Source: Cobetia amphilecti (GTDB taxonomy: Bacteria > Pseudomonadota > Gammaproteobacteria > Pseudomonadales > Halomonadaceae). Taken from it: a DNA stretch of 64,000 bases. Numbering within the stretch: the first letter of the stretch is position 1; the number at the start of each line of letters is the position of its first letter. Below, piece by piece: positions 37,728-48,447 of the stretch. Made by a program: the position numbers and the translations under genes. The stretch covers positions 3,472,001 through 3,536,000 of the forward strand of contig NZ_CP084115.1 in the NCBI RefSeq assembly GCF_020217465.1. The letters are read 5' to 3'. Under the pieces are notes generated by a model. It was not told the origin of the DNA. It searched no databases and saw nothing but the letters and a program-made list of their open reading frames with translations.

Positions 37728-38280
37728 GATGGTGTTCTCGCATTGTTATTGTGATTGGCGAAGTGGAGTGATTGGCGATCCGGAGATCGATGACCACCCG
37801 TCAGCGGATGATCCTTTCTCGGCGGTTGATGGGTATTTCCTGCACCTTTCAAGGCATGACAGGAAACTTGGCGACTCGAATCTGACAGTAGACAAGGCCC
37901 TGCAACGTTGCAGGCTGACTTTAGTCGAGAATGTCAGTCACCCCTGATGGAGCAAAGTTGAGAACGATACAATTCATTTTAAATCAACAAGTTGATTAAT
38001 ATCCTAAAGATGCAATCCCTTGGTCTATTGGCCAAATGGGCGAAGAATGACCGGCGAAAGCTTCGGCGTATTGCGCGCATGACATTGGCCGATGCCAGCA
38101 AATAGGCCCGTTGTGCAGACGCCATTTACCGCTTCTTGAGGGCAGCCAGCGAGGCGTCTGCATGGCAATGGATGACACAGCCTCTTCCCCACGACGCTCA
38201 AGACGCCGAGTCTGTCATGCACAATGCTTGGGACTCGTGGCGGGGCTGCGTAGAATGGCGCTTCCAGAGAGGAGAGCGAC
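37728..38280. promoter_or_regulatory. Divergent control region between the symporter operon and crbS
   Basis: A 553-bp gap without a credible gene. Around 37950-38020 it is strikingly AT-rich for this genome. That part holds a palindrome (37982-37997) and CCTTGGT at 38018-38024 followed by TTGGCCAA. Both flanking genes must be driven from here. I did not find an unambiguous sigma-70 pair; several AT-rich hexamers are possible. Confidence 0.6.
37982..37997. promoter_or_regulatory. Palindrome in the symporter/crbS control region
   Basis: AATCAAC (37982-37988) and GTTGATT (37991-37997) are exact reverse complements separated by AA. It is typical in size and spacing of a dimeric regulator's operator. 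Which protein binds is unknown. Confidence 0.5.
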
Positions 38281-41200
38281 ATGTTCCAGGGTTGGTGGCT
38301 GATCGCAGTGGCACTCGCATATATCGCGGTGCTGTTCACGATTGCATGGCGGGGGGATCGCAACGCCAAGAAACACGGGTCGCCGAATCGGCGCCCAGCG
38401 GTCTACAGTCTGGGGCTTGCGGTCTACTGCACCAGCTGGACCTTCTACGGTAGCGTCGGGCAGGCCGCGACCAGCGGCTGGAGTTATCTGAGCATCTTCA
38501 TCGGGCCGATTCTGGCCTGTCTGCTGTTCTGGCCGATCCTGCTCAAGATGATTCGGGTCGCCAAGCGCCAGAACATCACCTCGATTGCCGACTTCATCGC
38601 CTCGCGCTACGGCAAGACACAGTCGCTGGCGGTGTTCGCCTCGCTGGTGGCTTTGGTCGGCACCCTGCCCTACATCGCCCTGCAGCTGAAGGCCGTCTCG
38701 AGTGCCTATCAGGTACTCACCGACACCAGCGATGTCACACGAACCGCCTGGCTGGGCGATACCGCCTTCTATGTCGCGGCGATCATGGCGCTGTTCGCCA
38801 TCCTGTTCGGCACCCGCCACACCGACGCCACCGAGCACCATGTCGGCCTGTTGCAGGCGATCGCCTTCGAATCGCTGGTCAAGCTGGTCGCCTTCCTGAC
38901 CCTGGGCGTCTATGTCACCTGGGGCATGTTCAATGGCCTGGGCGATCTGTTCACCAAGGCCGATACCTATCTGGAGCTGCAGCAGCAGCTGGAGACCCAG
39001 ACCTTCGGCACCGGCTTCTGGGCCCAGACCCTCTTGGCGATGCTGGCGATCTTCTGCCTGCCGCGTCAGTTCCACGTCGCGGTGGTCGAGAACACCCACC
39101 ACGATGACGCCCGGCGTGCGCGCTGGATGTTCCCGATCTATCTGGTCGCCATCTCCTTCTTCGTGCTGCCGATCGCCGCCGCCGGCCTGACCATGTTCCC
39201 CGATGGTTCGGTGTCACCGGACAGCTTCGTGCTGGCGCTGCCGATGGCGGCGGACCAGACCTGGCTGACCCTGCTGACCTTCATCGGCGGCTTCTCCGCC
39301 GCCACCGGCATGGTGATCGTCGCCGCCGTCGCGGTCTCGATCATGATCTCCAACGAGATCGTGATTCCGCTGTTGTTCCGTCTGCGCTGGTTCGATACCG
39401 AGGCGCGCGACTACAGCCATATCGTGTTGCTGGCGCGCCGTCTGACCATCGTGATGATCCTGGCGCTGGCCTACGGCTTCTATCTGCTGATCGCCGAATA
39501 TAGCACCCTCTCGGCCATCGGCTTGCTGTCGTTTGCCGCCGTCGCCCAGTTCGCACCCTCGCTGATGGGTGGCCTCTACTGGAAGCGCGGCAATCGCCTC
39601 GGCGTCATCGTCGGCCTGAATGTCGGCTTCGCGGTCTGGGCCTGGACCCTGCTCGTGCCGGCACTGGCACAGGCGGGCCTGATGCCGACCGAGATCGTCA
39701 ATCATGGCCCGCTGGGCATCGACTGGCTGTCGCCGCATGGCCTGTTCGGCTTCCGCTTCAATGACCCGCTGACCCACGGCGTGATGCTGTCGCTCGGCCT
39801 GAACCTGTTCTGCTACATCTTCGTCTCGCAGATGACGCCGCAGCGCGTCGTCGAGCGCATCCAGGCCTCGCTGTTCGTCGACAGTGTCGAGACCCGCCAG
39901 ACCAGCGTCTCGCGCCCCTGGACCGGCTCCACCTCCGTCTCGGACCTGCGCGTCCTGTGCGAACGCTTCCTCAGCCACGAGCAGGTCGAGCGCGCCTTCG
40001 AGGACTACGCACGCCGCAGTGGCCAGCCGCTGGAGCTGCATGCACGCGCCTCCATCGACCTGATCCAGTTCACCGAACGCTTCCTGGCCTCGGTACTCGG
40101 TGCCTCCTCGGCACGCATCGTCGTCAACTCGGCGCTGCAGGGTCGCGGCATCGGCATCTCGGATGTCATCTCTATCGTCGATGAAGCCTCGCAGGTGCTC
40201 GAATTCAATCGCGCCCTGCTGCAGGCGACCATCGAGAACATCCACCAGGGCATCAGCGTGGTCGACCAGCACATGCGCCTGGTGGTGTGGAACCAGCGCT
40301 ACCTGGACATGTTCCGCTTCCCTGACAACCTGATCCGGGTCGGCGCGCCCATCGATCGCATCTTCCGCTACAACGCCCACAACGGCGAATACGGCCCGGG
40401 CGACCCCGAAGAGCACGTCGACCAGCTGCTGGATGCCATCCGCAACGGCGAGCCGCACCGCTACGTGCGCTATCGCCAGGATGACAGCGTGATGGAGATC
40501 CAGGGCAACCCGATGCCCGGTGGCGGCTTTGTCTACACCTATCAGGACATCACCCAGCAGAAGCGCACCGAAGAGGCGTTGATCCGCTCGGAAAACAACA
40601 TCCGCATCTACACCGACAACGTGCCGGCGCTGATCGCCTACTTCGACAAGGAGTGTCGCTACCTCTTCACCAACCGTGCCTATGAAGCGGTAATGGGCAT
40701 CGACCGTACCGCCGTGATCGGCGAGCCCGCCGAAGAGGCGATGCCGGAAGACATCTATCGCCAACGCGCGCCGTGGATGACGCGCGCGCTGTCCGGTGAG
40801 CGCGTCTCCTTCGAGATCTCGCTGGAAGCCCCGGAAGGCGGCGTGCGCTACATGCTGGTCACCTATACGCCGCACTTCAGCACCAAGGGCAACATCCTCG
40901 GCTTCTTCGCGCTCTATCAGGACATCACCGAGCGACGCCTGGCGGAGATCGCCCTCAAGGAGACCAACGAGAACCTGGAGGAACGCGTGCGCGTGCGTAC
41001 CCAGGAGCTCTCACAGGTCAACGAGGCCCTGCGCACCGAGAACCGCGTGCGCGCCGAGGCCGAGCAGGCACTGCGTCAGGCCAAGCAGCTGGCCGAGGAT
41101 GCCAACGCCTCCAAGACACGCTTCCTGGCCGCGGCCAGCCATGACCTGCTGCAGCCACTGAATGCGGCGCGTCTGTTCACCTCTGCCCTCGCCCAGCAGG

Positions 41201-42279
41201 TCGAAGGCGAGATGAAGACCACCACCAATCACATCGACAACTCGCTGCAGGCCGCCGAGGAACTGCTCAGCACCCTGCTCGACATCTCCAAGCTGGATGC
41301 CGGGGCACTGGCGCCACGCCGCAGCGTGTTCCGCCTCTCCGACATCCTCAAGCCGCTCAAGGCCGAGTTCGAAGTAATGGCGGAAGATCGCGGACTGGAC
41401 CTGAAGGTGGTGATGACGCAGCTGGCAGTGGATTCCGATGGTCAGATGCTCAGACGCATCGTGCAGAACTTCCTCTCCAACGCGGTGCGCTATACCCGCC
41501 AAGGGCATGTGCTGCTGGGCTGCCGCCGTCTGGGCGATCGCATTCGCATCGAGGTCTGGGACACCGGTCCCGGCATTCCCGAGTCGAAGCTGACCGAGAT
41601 CTTCCAGGAATTCCGGCGTCTCGATCAGACCGAGCGTCACAAGGAAAGCGAGAAGGGTCTCGGCCTGGGACTGTCGATCGCCGAACGCATGAGCCGGGTG
41701 CTCGACCACCCGATCACGGTGCGCAGCTGGGTCGGCATCGGCACCGTCTTCGCCGTCAGCGTGCCGATCAGCAAGGAGCTGCCGGCGGCCGAGCTGCCGG
41801 ATGCCGTGCCGGCTCGCAAGCGCGCCGGCAACAAGCTGACCGGCACTCGTGTCCTGTGCATCGACAACGAGAGCCTGATTCTCGAGGGCATGAAGGCAAT
41901 GCTGTCCGGCTGGGGCTGCGAGGTGTTCACGGCGACCTCGATCGGCGGCGCCAAGTCGGTGATCCGCAACCTGGATGGTGATCCGGATGCCATCCTCGCC
42001 GACTACCACCTCGACAACGAGGTGACTGGCCTGATGGCGCTGGATGCACTGGATGAACGTCTGGCGGGCTCGGTACCGGGCATCGTGATCACCGCTGACC
42101 GCACCGATGAGGTCGCCGAGGAAGTACGCCGTGCGGGCTATCACCTGCTGCTCAAGCCGGTACGACCCGCCGCACTGCGTGCGCTGCTGACGCGCACCCT
42201 GCAGGCCAACCGCGCCGAGAAGCACACCAGTGGCGCGAGTAATGCCCCCGACGCCGCGGCGGATGACCCAGCCCCCTGA
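38281..42279 (+). CDS. crbS: Transporter-fused hybrid sensor kinase, CrbS/MxtR-like
   Basis: A 1332-residue inner-membrane protein joining a sodium/solute symporter domain (about 1-515) to signalling domains. After a linker region (about 555-640, STAC-like) come two PAS domains (about 650-765 and 774-890), a coiled coil (about 895-940), HisKA with SHDLLQPLNAARL (His 954), an ATPase domain with DTGPGIPE and GLGLGLSI, and a C-terminal receiver with Asp 1241 (LADYHL). This architecture matches CrbS of Vibrio and MxtR of Pseudomonas, which govern acs and acetate uptake. AGGAGAG precedes the ATG. It is divergent from the symporter genes and converges on the LuxR-type regulator gene. Confidence 0.88.
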   Translation: MFQGWWLIAVALAYIAVLFTIAWRGDRNAKKHGSPNRRPAVYSLGLAVYCTSWTFYGSVGQAATSGWSYLSIFIGPILACLLFWPILLKMIRVAKRQNITSIADFIASRYGKTQSLAVFASLVALVGTLPYIALQLKAVSSAYQVLTDTSDVTRTAWLGDTAFYVAAIMALFAILFGTRHTDATEHHVGLLQAIAFESLVKLVAFLTLGVYVTWGMFNGLGDLFTKADTYLELQQQLETQTFGTGFWAQTLLAMLAIFCLPRQFHVAVVENTHHDDARRARWMFPIYLVAISFFVLPIAAAGLTMFPDGSVSPDSFVLALPMAADQTWLTLLTFIGGFSAATGMVIVAAVAVSIMISNEIVIPLLFRLRWFDTEARDYSHIVLLARRLTIVMILALAYGFYLLIAEYSTLSAIGLLSFAAVAQFAPSLMGGLYWKRGNRLGVIVGLNVGFAVWAWTLLVPALAQAGLMPTEIVNHGPLGIDWLSPHGLFGFRFNDPLTHGVMLSLGLNLFCYIFVSQMTPQRVVERIQASLFVDSVETRQTSVSRPWTGSTSVSDLRVLCERFLSHEQVERAFEDYARRSGQPLELHARASIDLIQFTERFLASVLGASSARIVVNSALQGRGIGISDVISIVDEASQVLEFNRALLQATIENIHQGISVVDQHMRLVVWNQRYLDMFRFPDNLIRVGAPIDRIFRYNAHNGEYGPGDPEEHVDQLLDAIRNGEPHRYVRYRQDDSVMEIQGNPMPGGGFVYTYQDITQQKRTEEALIRSENNIRIYTDNVPALIAYFDKECRYLFTNRAYEAVMGIDRTAVIGEPAEEAMPEDIYRQRAPWMTRALSGERVSFEISLEAPEGGVRYMLVTYTPHFSTKGNILGFFALYQDITERRLAEIALKETNENLEERVRVRTQELSQVNEALRTENRVRAEAEQALRQAKQLAEDANASKTRFLAAASHDLLQPLNAARLFTSALAQQVEGEMKTTTNHIDNSLQAAEELLSTLLDISKLDAGALAPRRSVFRLSDILKPLKAEFEVMAEDRGLDLKVVMTQLAVDSDGQMLRRIVQNFLSNAVRYTRQGHVLLGCRRLGDRIRIEVWDTGPGIPESKLTEIFQEFRRLDQTERHKESEKGLGLGLSIAERMSRVLDHPITVRSWVGIGTVFAVSVPISKELPAAELPDAVPARKRAGNKLTGTRVLCIDNESLILEGMKAMLSGWGCEVFTATSIGGAKSVIRNLDGDPDAILADYHLDNEVTGLMALDALDERLAGSVPGIVITADRTDEVAEEVRRAGYHLLLKPVRPAALRALLTRTLQANRAEKHTSGASNAPDAAADDPAP

Positions 42280-42329
42280 TCAGGCGGGCTGGCCTGTCGC
42301 TCTTTCGCCCCTAACTCTTTTATCCATGA

Positions 42330-42372
42330 CGCAAAAAGCCCGCCCTGTCAGCGACAGGGCGGGCTTTTTGCG
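42330..42372. terminator. Bidirectional terminator between crbS and crbR
   Basis: A perfect 20-bp stem (42330-42349 with 42353-42372) and loop AGC. A5 and T5 tracts lie inside the outer stem, suiting both converging genes. Confidence 0.93.
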
Positions 42373-42424
42373 GCTTGAAGGCGCGACTCTCGAGGAGAGC
42401 CTCAGCTCAAGCGCTGACGCAGGA

Positions 42425-43087
42425 TCAGGAGCGGACTTTCGGCGGCTCGACTTCCAGACGCTGGGCCGCGATGACGGCCTGGGTGCGCGAATGCACGCCC
42501 AGCTTGCGCAGAATGGCGGTCACGTGGGCCTTGATGGTGGCCTCGGACACATTCAGCTCATAGGCGATCTGCTTGTTGAGCAGACCTTCCGTCAGCATGT
42601 TGAGCACGCGGAACTGCTGCGGCGTCAGTGACGCGATCGCCTCGGCGAAGCGCGATTCATCCTCGGAAGACTCGCCCATGGCCTCGGCGATATCCGTCGG
42701 CAGCCAGACCTCACCTTCGAGGATCTCGCCGATGGCTTCGGCGATGACGTCGAGGCTGGCGGACTTGGGAATGAAGCCGGAGGCCCCATAATCGATGGCG
42801 CGGCGCACCACGTAGGGCTCCTCGCTACCGGACACGACCGCCACCGGGATGTCCGGTGTCTGGCCACGCAACTGGATCAGACCGGAGAAGCCGTGGGCTC
42901 CCGGCATGTGCAGGTCCAACAGGATCAGGTCGGCATCGGGATGGCGGGCAACGACTTCGTTGGTCGCTTCCATGCTGTCAGCCTCGACGATCTCCGCCTG
43001 AGAGGCGACTTGTCTAAGCGCCTGGGTCAGTGCGGCACGAAAGAGCGGGTGATCGTCTGCAACGATGAACTTCTGGGCAAAGGCCAT
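42425..43087 (-). CDS. crbR: LuxR/NarL-type response regulator, CrbR/ErdR-like
   Basis: A 220-residue response regulator. REC has the acidic pair at 11-12 (VADDHP), phospho-acceptor Asp 58 (LLDLHMPG) and Lys in PKSAS. The LuxR helix-turn-helix (about 150-210) has LTPQQFRVLNMLTEGLLNKQ and VSEATIKAHVTAIL. GGAGGA lies close before the ATG. Beside a CrbS-like kinase, a VC_2705 symporter and acs, it is the likely cognate regulator that activates acetate-use genes, as CrbR does in Vibrio and ErdR in Pseudomonas. The assignment rests on architecture and context. Confidence 0.87.
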   Translation of the reverse strand: MAFAQKFIVADDHPLFRAALTQALRQVASQAEIVEADSMEATNEVVARHPDADLILLDLHMPGAHGFSGLIQLRGQTPDIPVAVVSGSEEPYVVRRAIDYGASGFIPKSASLDVIAEAIGEILEGEVWLPTDIAEAMGESSEDESRFAEAIASLTPQQFRVLNMLTEGLLNKQIAYELNVSEATIKAHVTAILRKLGVHSRTQAVIAAQRLEVEPPKVRS

Positions 43088-43163
43088 TGAGTCTCCTCCA
43101 AAACCCCGATGGTGATCATCACCGACCTTCCTGGCCGGTCAACAATCGCCGTTATTTTCTGGC

Positions 43164-43193
43164 ATGTTACCCCATAAAACGTGCGTTTAACAA
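43164..43193 (-). promoter_or_regulatory. Candidate crbR promoter
   Basis: On the minus strand TTGTTA (43188-43193) and TAACAT (43164-43169) are spaced 18 bp. The transcript would have a leader of about 70 nt that includes the GGTGAT-C-ATCACC palindrome at 43111-43123. Confidence 0.4.
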
Positions 43194-43315
43194 AGCAGCC
43201 CACCATCGGAAGATGTACTGATGTTTCGCTCGGGGAACACGAGTATCGCACGGATTGATGCCCGGCGAGCGAACAATCCGTGCGCTGATTCTGACAGCAT
43301 CCTGGGGATGGTGAG

Positions 43316-44269
43316 TCAGACAACCCTACCCGCAACGCGACTGGCATGCCAGCCGATCAATGCGACACCGGCAATCAGCACGAAGCCGATCAGACTGGCG
43401 ATATCCGGCACCTCCCCCCAGAGGGCCCAGCCCGCCAGTGCCGAAAACACGATGGTCAGATAGGAATAGATCGACACTTCCCCCGCCGGTGCGAGGCGAT
43501 AGGCCGTGGTCATCAGAATCTGACCGCCGGCCGCAAAGATGCCGATGCCCAGCAAGGCCAGCGCCTGAGGGCCGCTCGGCATCACCGGATTCATCAACAT
43601 CGGCACCAATGTCACCACACTGGAGACCAGCGAGAAATGCAGCACGATGGTCGCCGAGGCCTCGCGCCCTCTCATCGCACGGATGAGCGTATAGGCCGCT
43701 CCCGCCAGCATTGCCGAACCCAGCCCGACCATGGCGGGCAACAATGCCTCCACCCCACCCTCGGCAAATGCCAGTTGCGGCTTGATGACCAGCGCCGCGC
43801 CAGAGAAGGCGACCAGCATGCCGACCAGCCGCCAGCCACCAAGGCGCTCGGCCAGGAAGAGGCCGGCGAACAGGCTGACGAAGAACGGCGATAGCTTATT
43901 CAGAATAGTCGCATCTGCCAGCAGCAGATGATCGATGGCGTAGAAGAAGCTCATCACGCCGCCGAGCCCGATCAGTGACCGCGCCATCAGCATCGGCTGG
44001 TGATGCCAATGGCCCAGCAGCCGCGCGCCCGCCATGCGCACCATCACCACCGCCACGCCGAGACTGACCAGGTTGCGCACGAAGACCTTCTCGAACAGCG
44101 GCAGGTCGCCGCTCAGCTTGACCATCGCTCCCATCAGCGCGAACGAGATCGCCGACAGGCACATCAGGATGACGGCACGAGGACGATTCTCGCCCTCATT
44201 GGACGACGCGGCGGGAGAACTGGCTGGCTGAGAGGCGGGGCAGGATGCATCCGTCTTGCCTGCTGACAT
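43316..44269 (-). CDS. DMT superfamily (EamA) transporter
   Basis: Predicted ten-helix inner-membrane transporter of 317 residues, made of two EamA repeats (about 32-165 and 180-310). Typical features are the RNLVSLGVAVVM and LIGLGGVMSFFYA segments, and the second-repeat IYSYLTIVFSALAGWALWGE motif. The N-terminal 30 residues are polar and low in complexity. The ATG has only a modest AAGG ribosome site. It lies between crbR and acs on the same strand with a 228-bp gap before crbR. The substrate cannot be inferred; a metabolite exporter is the usual role. Confidence 0.88.
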   Translation of the reverse strand: MSAGKTDASCPASQPASSPAASSNEGENRPRAVILMCLSAISFALMGAMVKLSGDLPLFEKVFVRNLVSLGVAVVMVRMAGARLLGHWHHQPMLMARSLIGLGGVMSFFYAIDHLLLADATILNKLSPFFVSLFAGLFLAERLGGWRLVGMLVAFSGAALVIKPQLAFAEGGVEALLPAMVGLGSAMLAGAAYTLIRAMRGREASATIVLHFSLVSSVVTLVPMLMNPVMPSGPQALALLGIGIFAAGGQILMTTAYRLAPAGEVSIYSYLTIVFSALAGWALWGEVPDIASLIGFVLIAGVALIGWHASRVAGRVV

Positions 44270-44460
44270 GGGGGCGGCCTTGATCTTGAATTGATTGGGG
44301 AAATGCGCAGCGAGGCGCGAACGGACTCCGCGGGCACATGCGCTGGCGCGTCATTATCAAGCCAGCGCCTCCTCGATGGCCAACCTTTCATGTCTCGCAC
44401 TTCGCAAAAGCGCGGGCCAGGAATACGAACAGGCAGATGTCCCCGGGCAGGCGCACAAAA

Positions 44461-44487
44461 AAGCGCGGGAGCCAGGCTCCCGCGCTT
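44461..44487 (-). terminator. acs terminator
   Basis: AAGCGCGGGAGCC (44461-44473) pairs with GGCTCCCGCGCTT (44475-44487); the tip opens into a short loop. On the minus strand it is followed by a T6 tract. It lies about 50 bp beyond the acs stop. Confidence 0.9.
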
Positions 44488-44537
44488 CGCTGTCGCTGCG
44501 TATCTTGTCAGGCCTCGATGACCGTCACTCGACGCGT

Positions 44538-46484
<1,947 letters not shown>

Positions 46485-46604
46485 GTGGCGTGACCTCTGA
46501 CGGATTGGCTGGCGACTCGCTGTCCCACGCGGCATGCGTGAAGCGCAGGCGAGCCGAGGCAAGTCCATTTCAGCTTAAACCCAAGCATGGGGGGGCCACA
46601 CACT

Positions 46605-46668
46605 AGACCTTGGTAGATAAATTTTTACTAATTATTTCAACTGTTTATCAACAAATTACACCAAGGTC
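46605..46668 (-). promoter_or_regulatory. Candidate acs control region with 9-bp inverted repeat
   Basis: GACCTTGGT (46606-46614) and ACCAAGGTC (46660-46668) are exact complements, 45 bp apart. They flank a very AT-rich stretch containing several -10-like hexamers on the minus strand. The arms lie 122-184 bp upstream of the acs start, a usual place for activator sites. The binding protein is unknown; the CrbR-like regulator is an obvious candidate. Confidence 0.45.
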
Positions 46669-46760
46669 ACAGCGACGTTCGGAGGACAGAAACCGCCTGA
46701 AAAGACACCTTCTGGCGCGACTCGCACTTTGCAATGACGCGCCAGCGAGTGAAATGCTCG

Positions 46761-47417
46761 TCAACGCGCAGTCGACGCATTGCGCGCCGGGTCATTCAAG
46801 GGACCGCTCAATTCCTGACCACAGCGTCGACAGCGATAGCGGTGGCCGCGCTGGGCATTGGCGTGGCGTCGCGAGCTGAAATAGTGCGCGGTATCGCAGC
46901 CACAACCATAGGCCCAGGGCGTCGGACTGGCAGTCGAGACATCCATGCGATGCGTCACTTCCGGCGGGATGCCGTAGAGGTTGGTCATCACCTGCTGCCA
47001 CTCGGGGCCATGCGGTTTGACGCGCGTCTTGCCGGCGCGCTCGACCACCTCCATCACCACCCAGTGCGCGACCTCGTGGGGGACGGTCTGGCTGAGGAAG
47101 TGATGGCGGTTCTCGCTGAGCAGTTGCCAATTGAAGCGCAGCCGCTGGCGCGCCGAATCCGCCGTGCCCGCCGTGCGTCCCTTGAGGCGGCAGGAGACCG
47201 ACGGCATGCGCAGCTCGGGGAACAGGGCACGCGCGCGCGCCAGACATGCCAGCACCTGCGCCTCCAGCGTCGCGTGCAGGGCAGGCGCCGTCAGCGCCTC
47301 GAGCGCGGCGGCATCGGCCAGCGGCAGTGGCGTCGCGGGGGTCTCCCCCAGGCAGGCCAGAGCATGATCGGGCGCAAAGCGGTGACGACTGACGACACGA
47401 CGAGTGGATGATGACAT
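46761..47417 (-). CDS. SprT family zinc metalloprotease-like protein
   Basis: Protein of about 218 residues with the SprT-like domain. The zinc-binding PHEVAHWV has its histidines at 114 and 118. RVKPHGPEWQQVM supplies the third histidine. A C-terminal zinc ribbon has YGCGCD and YRCRRCG. Relatives include E. coli SprT and, more distantly, the DNA-protein crosslink protease SPRTN; the bacterial role is unclear. The start is uncertain: ATG at 47417 is used, though its ribosome site is weak, because the in-frame GTG at 47516 adds 33 residues unlike the family. It is divergent from the YecA-family gene. Confidence 0.85.
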   Translation of the reverse strand: MSSSTRRVVSRHRFAPDHALACLGETPATPLPLADAAALEALTAPALHATLEAQVLACLARARALFPELRMPSVSCRLKGRTAGTADSARQRLRFNWQLLSENRHHFLSQTVPHEVAHWVVMEVVERAGKTRVKPHGPEWQQVMTNLYGIPPEVTHRMDVSTASPTPWAYGCGCDTAHYFSSRRHANAQRGHRYRCRRCGQELSGPLNDPARNASTAR

Positions 47418-47598
47418 GACACGATGACCAGACAGCAGAGCGAAGGCATGGATGAGCCGATGACGAGCGAGCGTACCACTCCTCGAGGCGTGAAATGATA
47501 CACTAGCGCCATTCACGCCTGCCCGGTTCCCCTTGGTTCACCCAGGTAGCCAGGCGGCACTGTTCGACTTCTCCCCTTATCGCACGTGAGACTCCCCC

Positions 47599-48327
47599 AT
47601 GGCCGAGCCTGTCCAGACCCAGCCGCTGCTGGATGATGAATCCCTCGACATCCTCGACGAATTCCTCGAGTCCGACATCGTCGGCCCGGAAGCTCTCGAT
47701 ATCATCAGTGCGCATGGCTTCATGCTGGCACTGGCCATCGCACCGCGCGAAGTGCCCTCCAGCCTGTGGCTGCCGGAACTCTTCCAGGGGCAGCCAAGCT
47801 ACGAAAGCCCGCAGCAGGAAGCGGAAGTCGTCTCCCTGTTCGAGCAGATGCGCGCCAACGCCATCGATGCCCTCGAGCACGGCGTGCTGCCGGAACTGCT
47901 GTTCGAGCTGGAACTGGGCGGTGCCGACCCGGTCGAGACACCGATCGGTGACTGGTGTGCCGGCTTCATGGAAGGCGTGTTCATGGACGAGGAAGCCTGG
48001 TTCGGCACCCAGGAAGAGGCGGCCGCCGAACTGCTGCTGCCGTTCATGGCCATCTCCGGCGTCTTCGACGATGAAGACCCGGAGATCGGTGAGCTGATCG
48101 CCGACCCGATCGGTGCCCAGCGCTTCGTCAACCAGCTGCCGGAACTGCTGCTGGATCTCTACCTGCTCTACCGTGTCCCGCCGGAAAGCCCCAAGCCGTC
48201 GCCGCGTCGCAAGGGTTCCGCCGCACCGGGCGCAGCCGGCATTCCGCGCAGCAAGCACGCCGGCAACAAGGGCGCTGGCAAGGGTGGCAACAAGAACGGT
48301 GGCAAGGGCGGCGGCAAGAAGCGCTGA
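47599..48327 (+). CDS. YecA/YgfB (UPF0149) family protein with basic Gly/Lys-rich tail
   Basis: A 242-residue protein whose first 195 residues fit the UPF0149 fold: acidic, helical, with ISAHGFMLALAIAP and the hallmark GDWCAGFMEGVF. The last 45 residues are unrelated to the fold. They are proline then Gly/Lys/Asn rich and strongly basic, with repeated KGG units. UPF0149 members often carry a short C-terminal metal-binding or SecA-like tail; here it is replaced by this basic tail, which may bind nucleic acid or ribosomes (inference). It stands alone with a clear terminator. Confidence 0.85.
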   Translation: MAEPVQTQPLLDDESLDILDEFLESDIVGPEALDIISAHGFMLALAIAPREVPSSLWLPELFQGQPSYESPQQEAEVVSLFEQMRANAIDALEHGVLPELLFELELGGADPVETPIGDWCAGFMEGVFMDEEAWFGTQEEAAAELLLPFMAISGVFDDEDPEIGELIADPIGAQRFVNQLPELLLDLYLLYRVPPESPKPSPRRKGSAAPGAAGIPRSKHAGNKGAGKGGNKNGGKGGGKKR

Positions 48328-48370
48328 GCTTGCCATGGCGCTCTTAACGCCATGCAGCCTTGAAAACGAC

Positions 48371-48406
48371 AACGCCGGGCGACCTCATGGGTCGCCCGGC
48401 GTTTTT
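48371..48406 (+). terminator. Terminator after the UPF0149 gene
   Basis: AACGCCGGGCGACC (48371-48384) pairs exactly with 48390-48403, loop TCATG. The T run is five bases long, two of them inside the stem. Confidence 0.92.
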
Positions 48407-48447
48407 GGTTCCACGCAGCCGCGTCTGTTGAAACAGCTGCGAGCCGC

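Noticed and set aside
38086-38100. Possible sigma-54 promoter near crbS (GG ... GC in TTGGCCGATGCCAGC)
   Set aside because: The GG and GC are separated by 9 rather than 10 bases and the flanking consensus is poor.
39214-40875. A 553-codon minus-strand frame opposite crbS
   Set aside because: Antisense mirror frame inside one long, well-supported gene.
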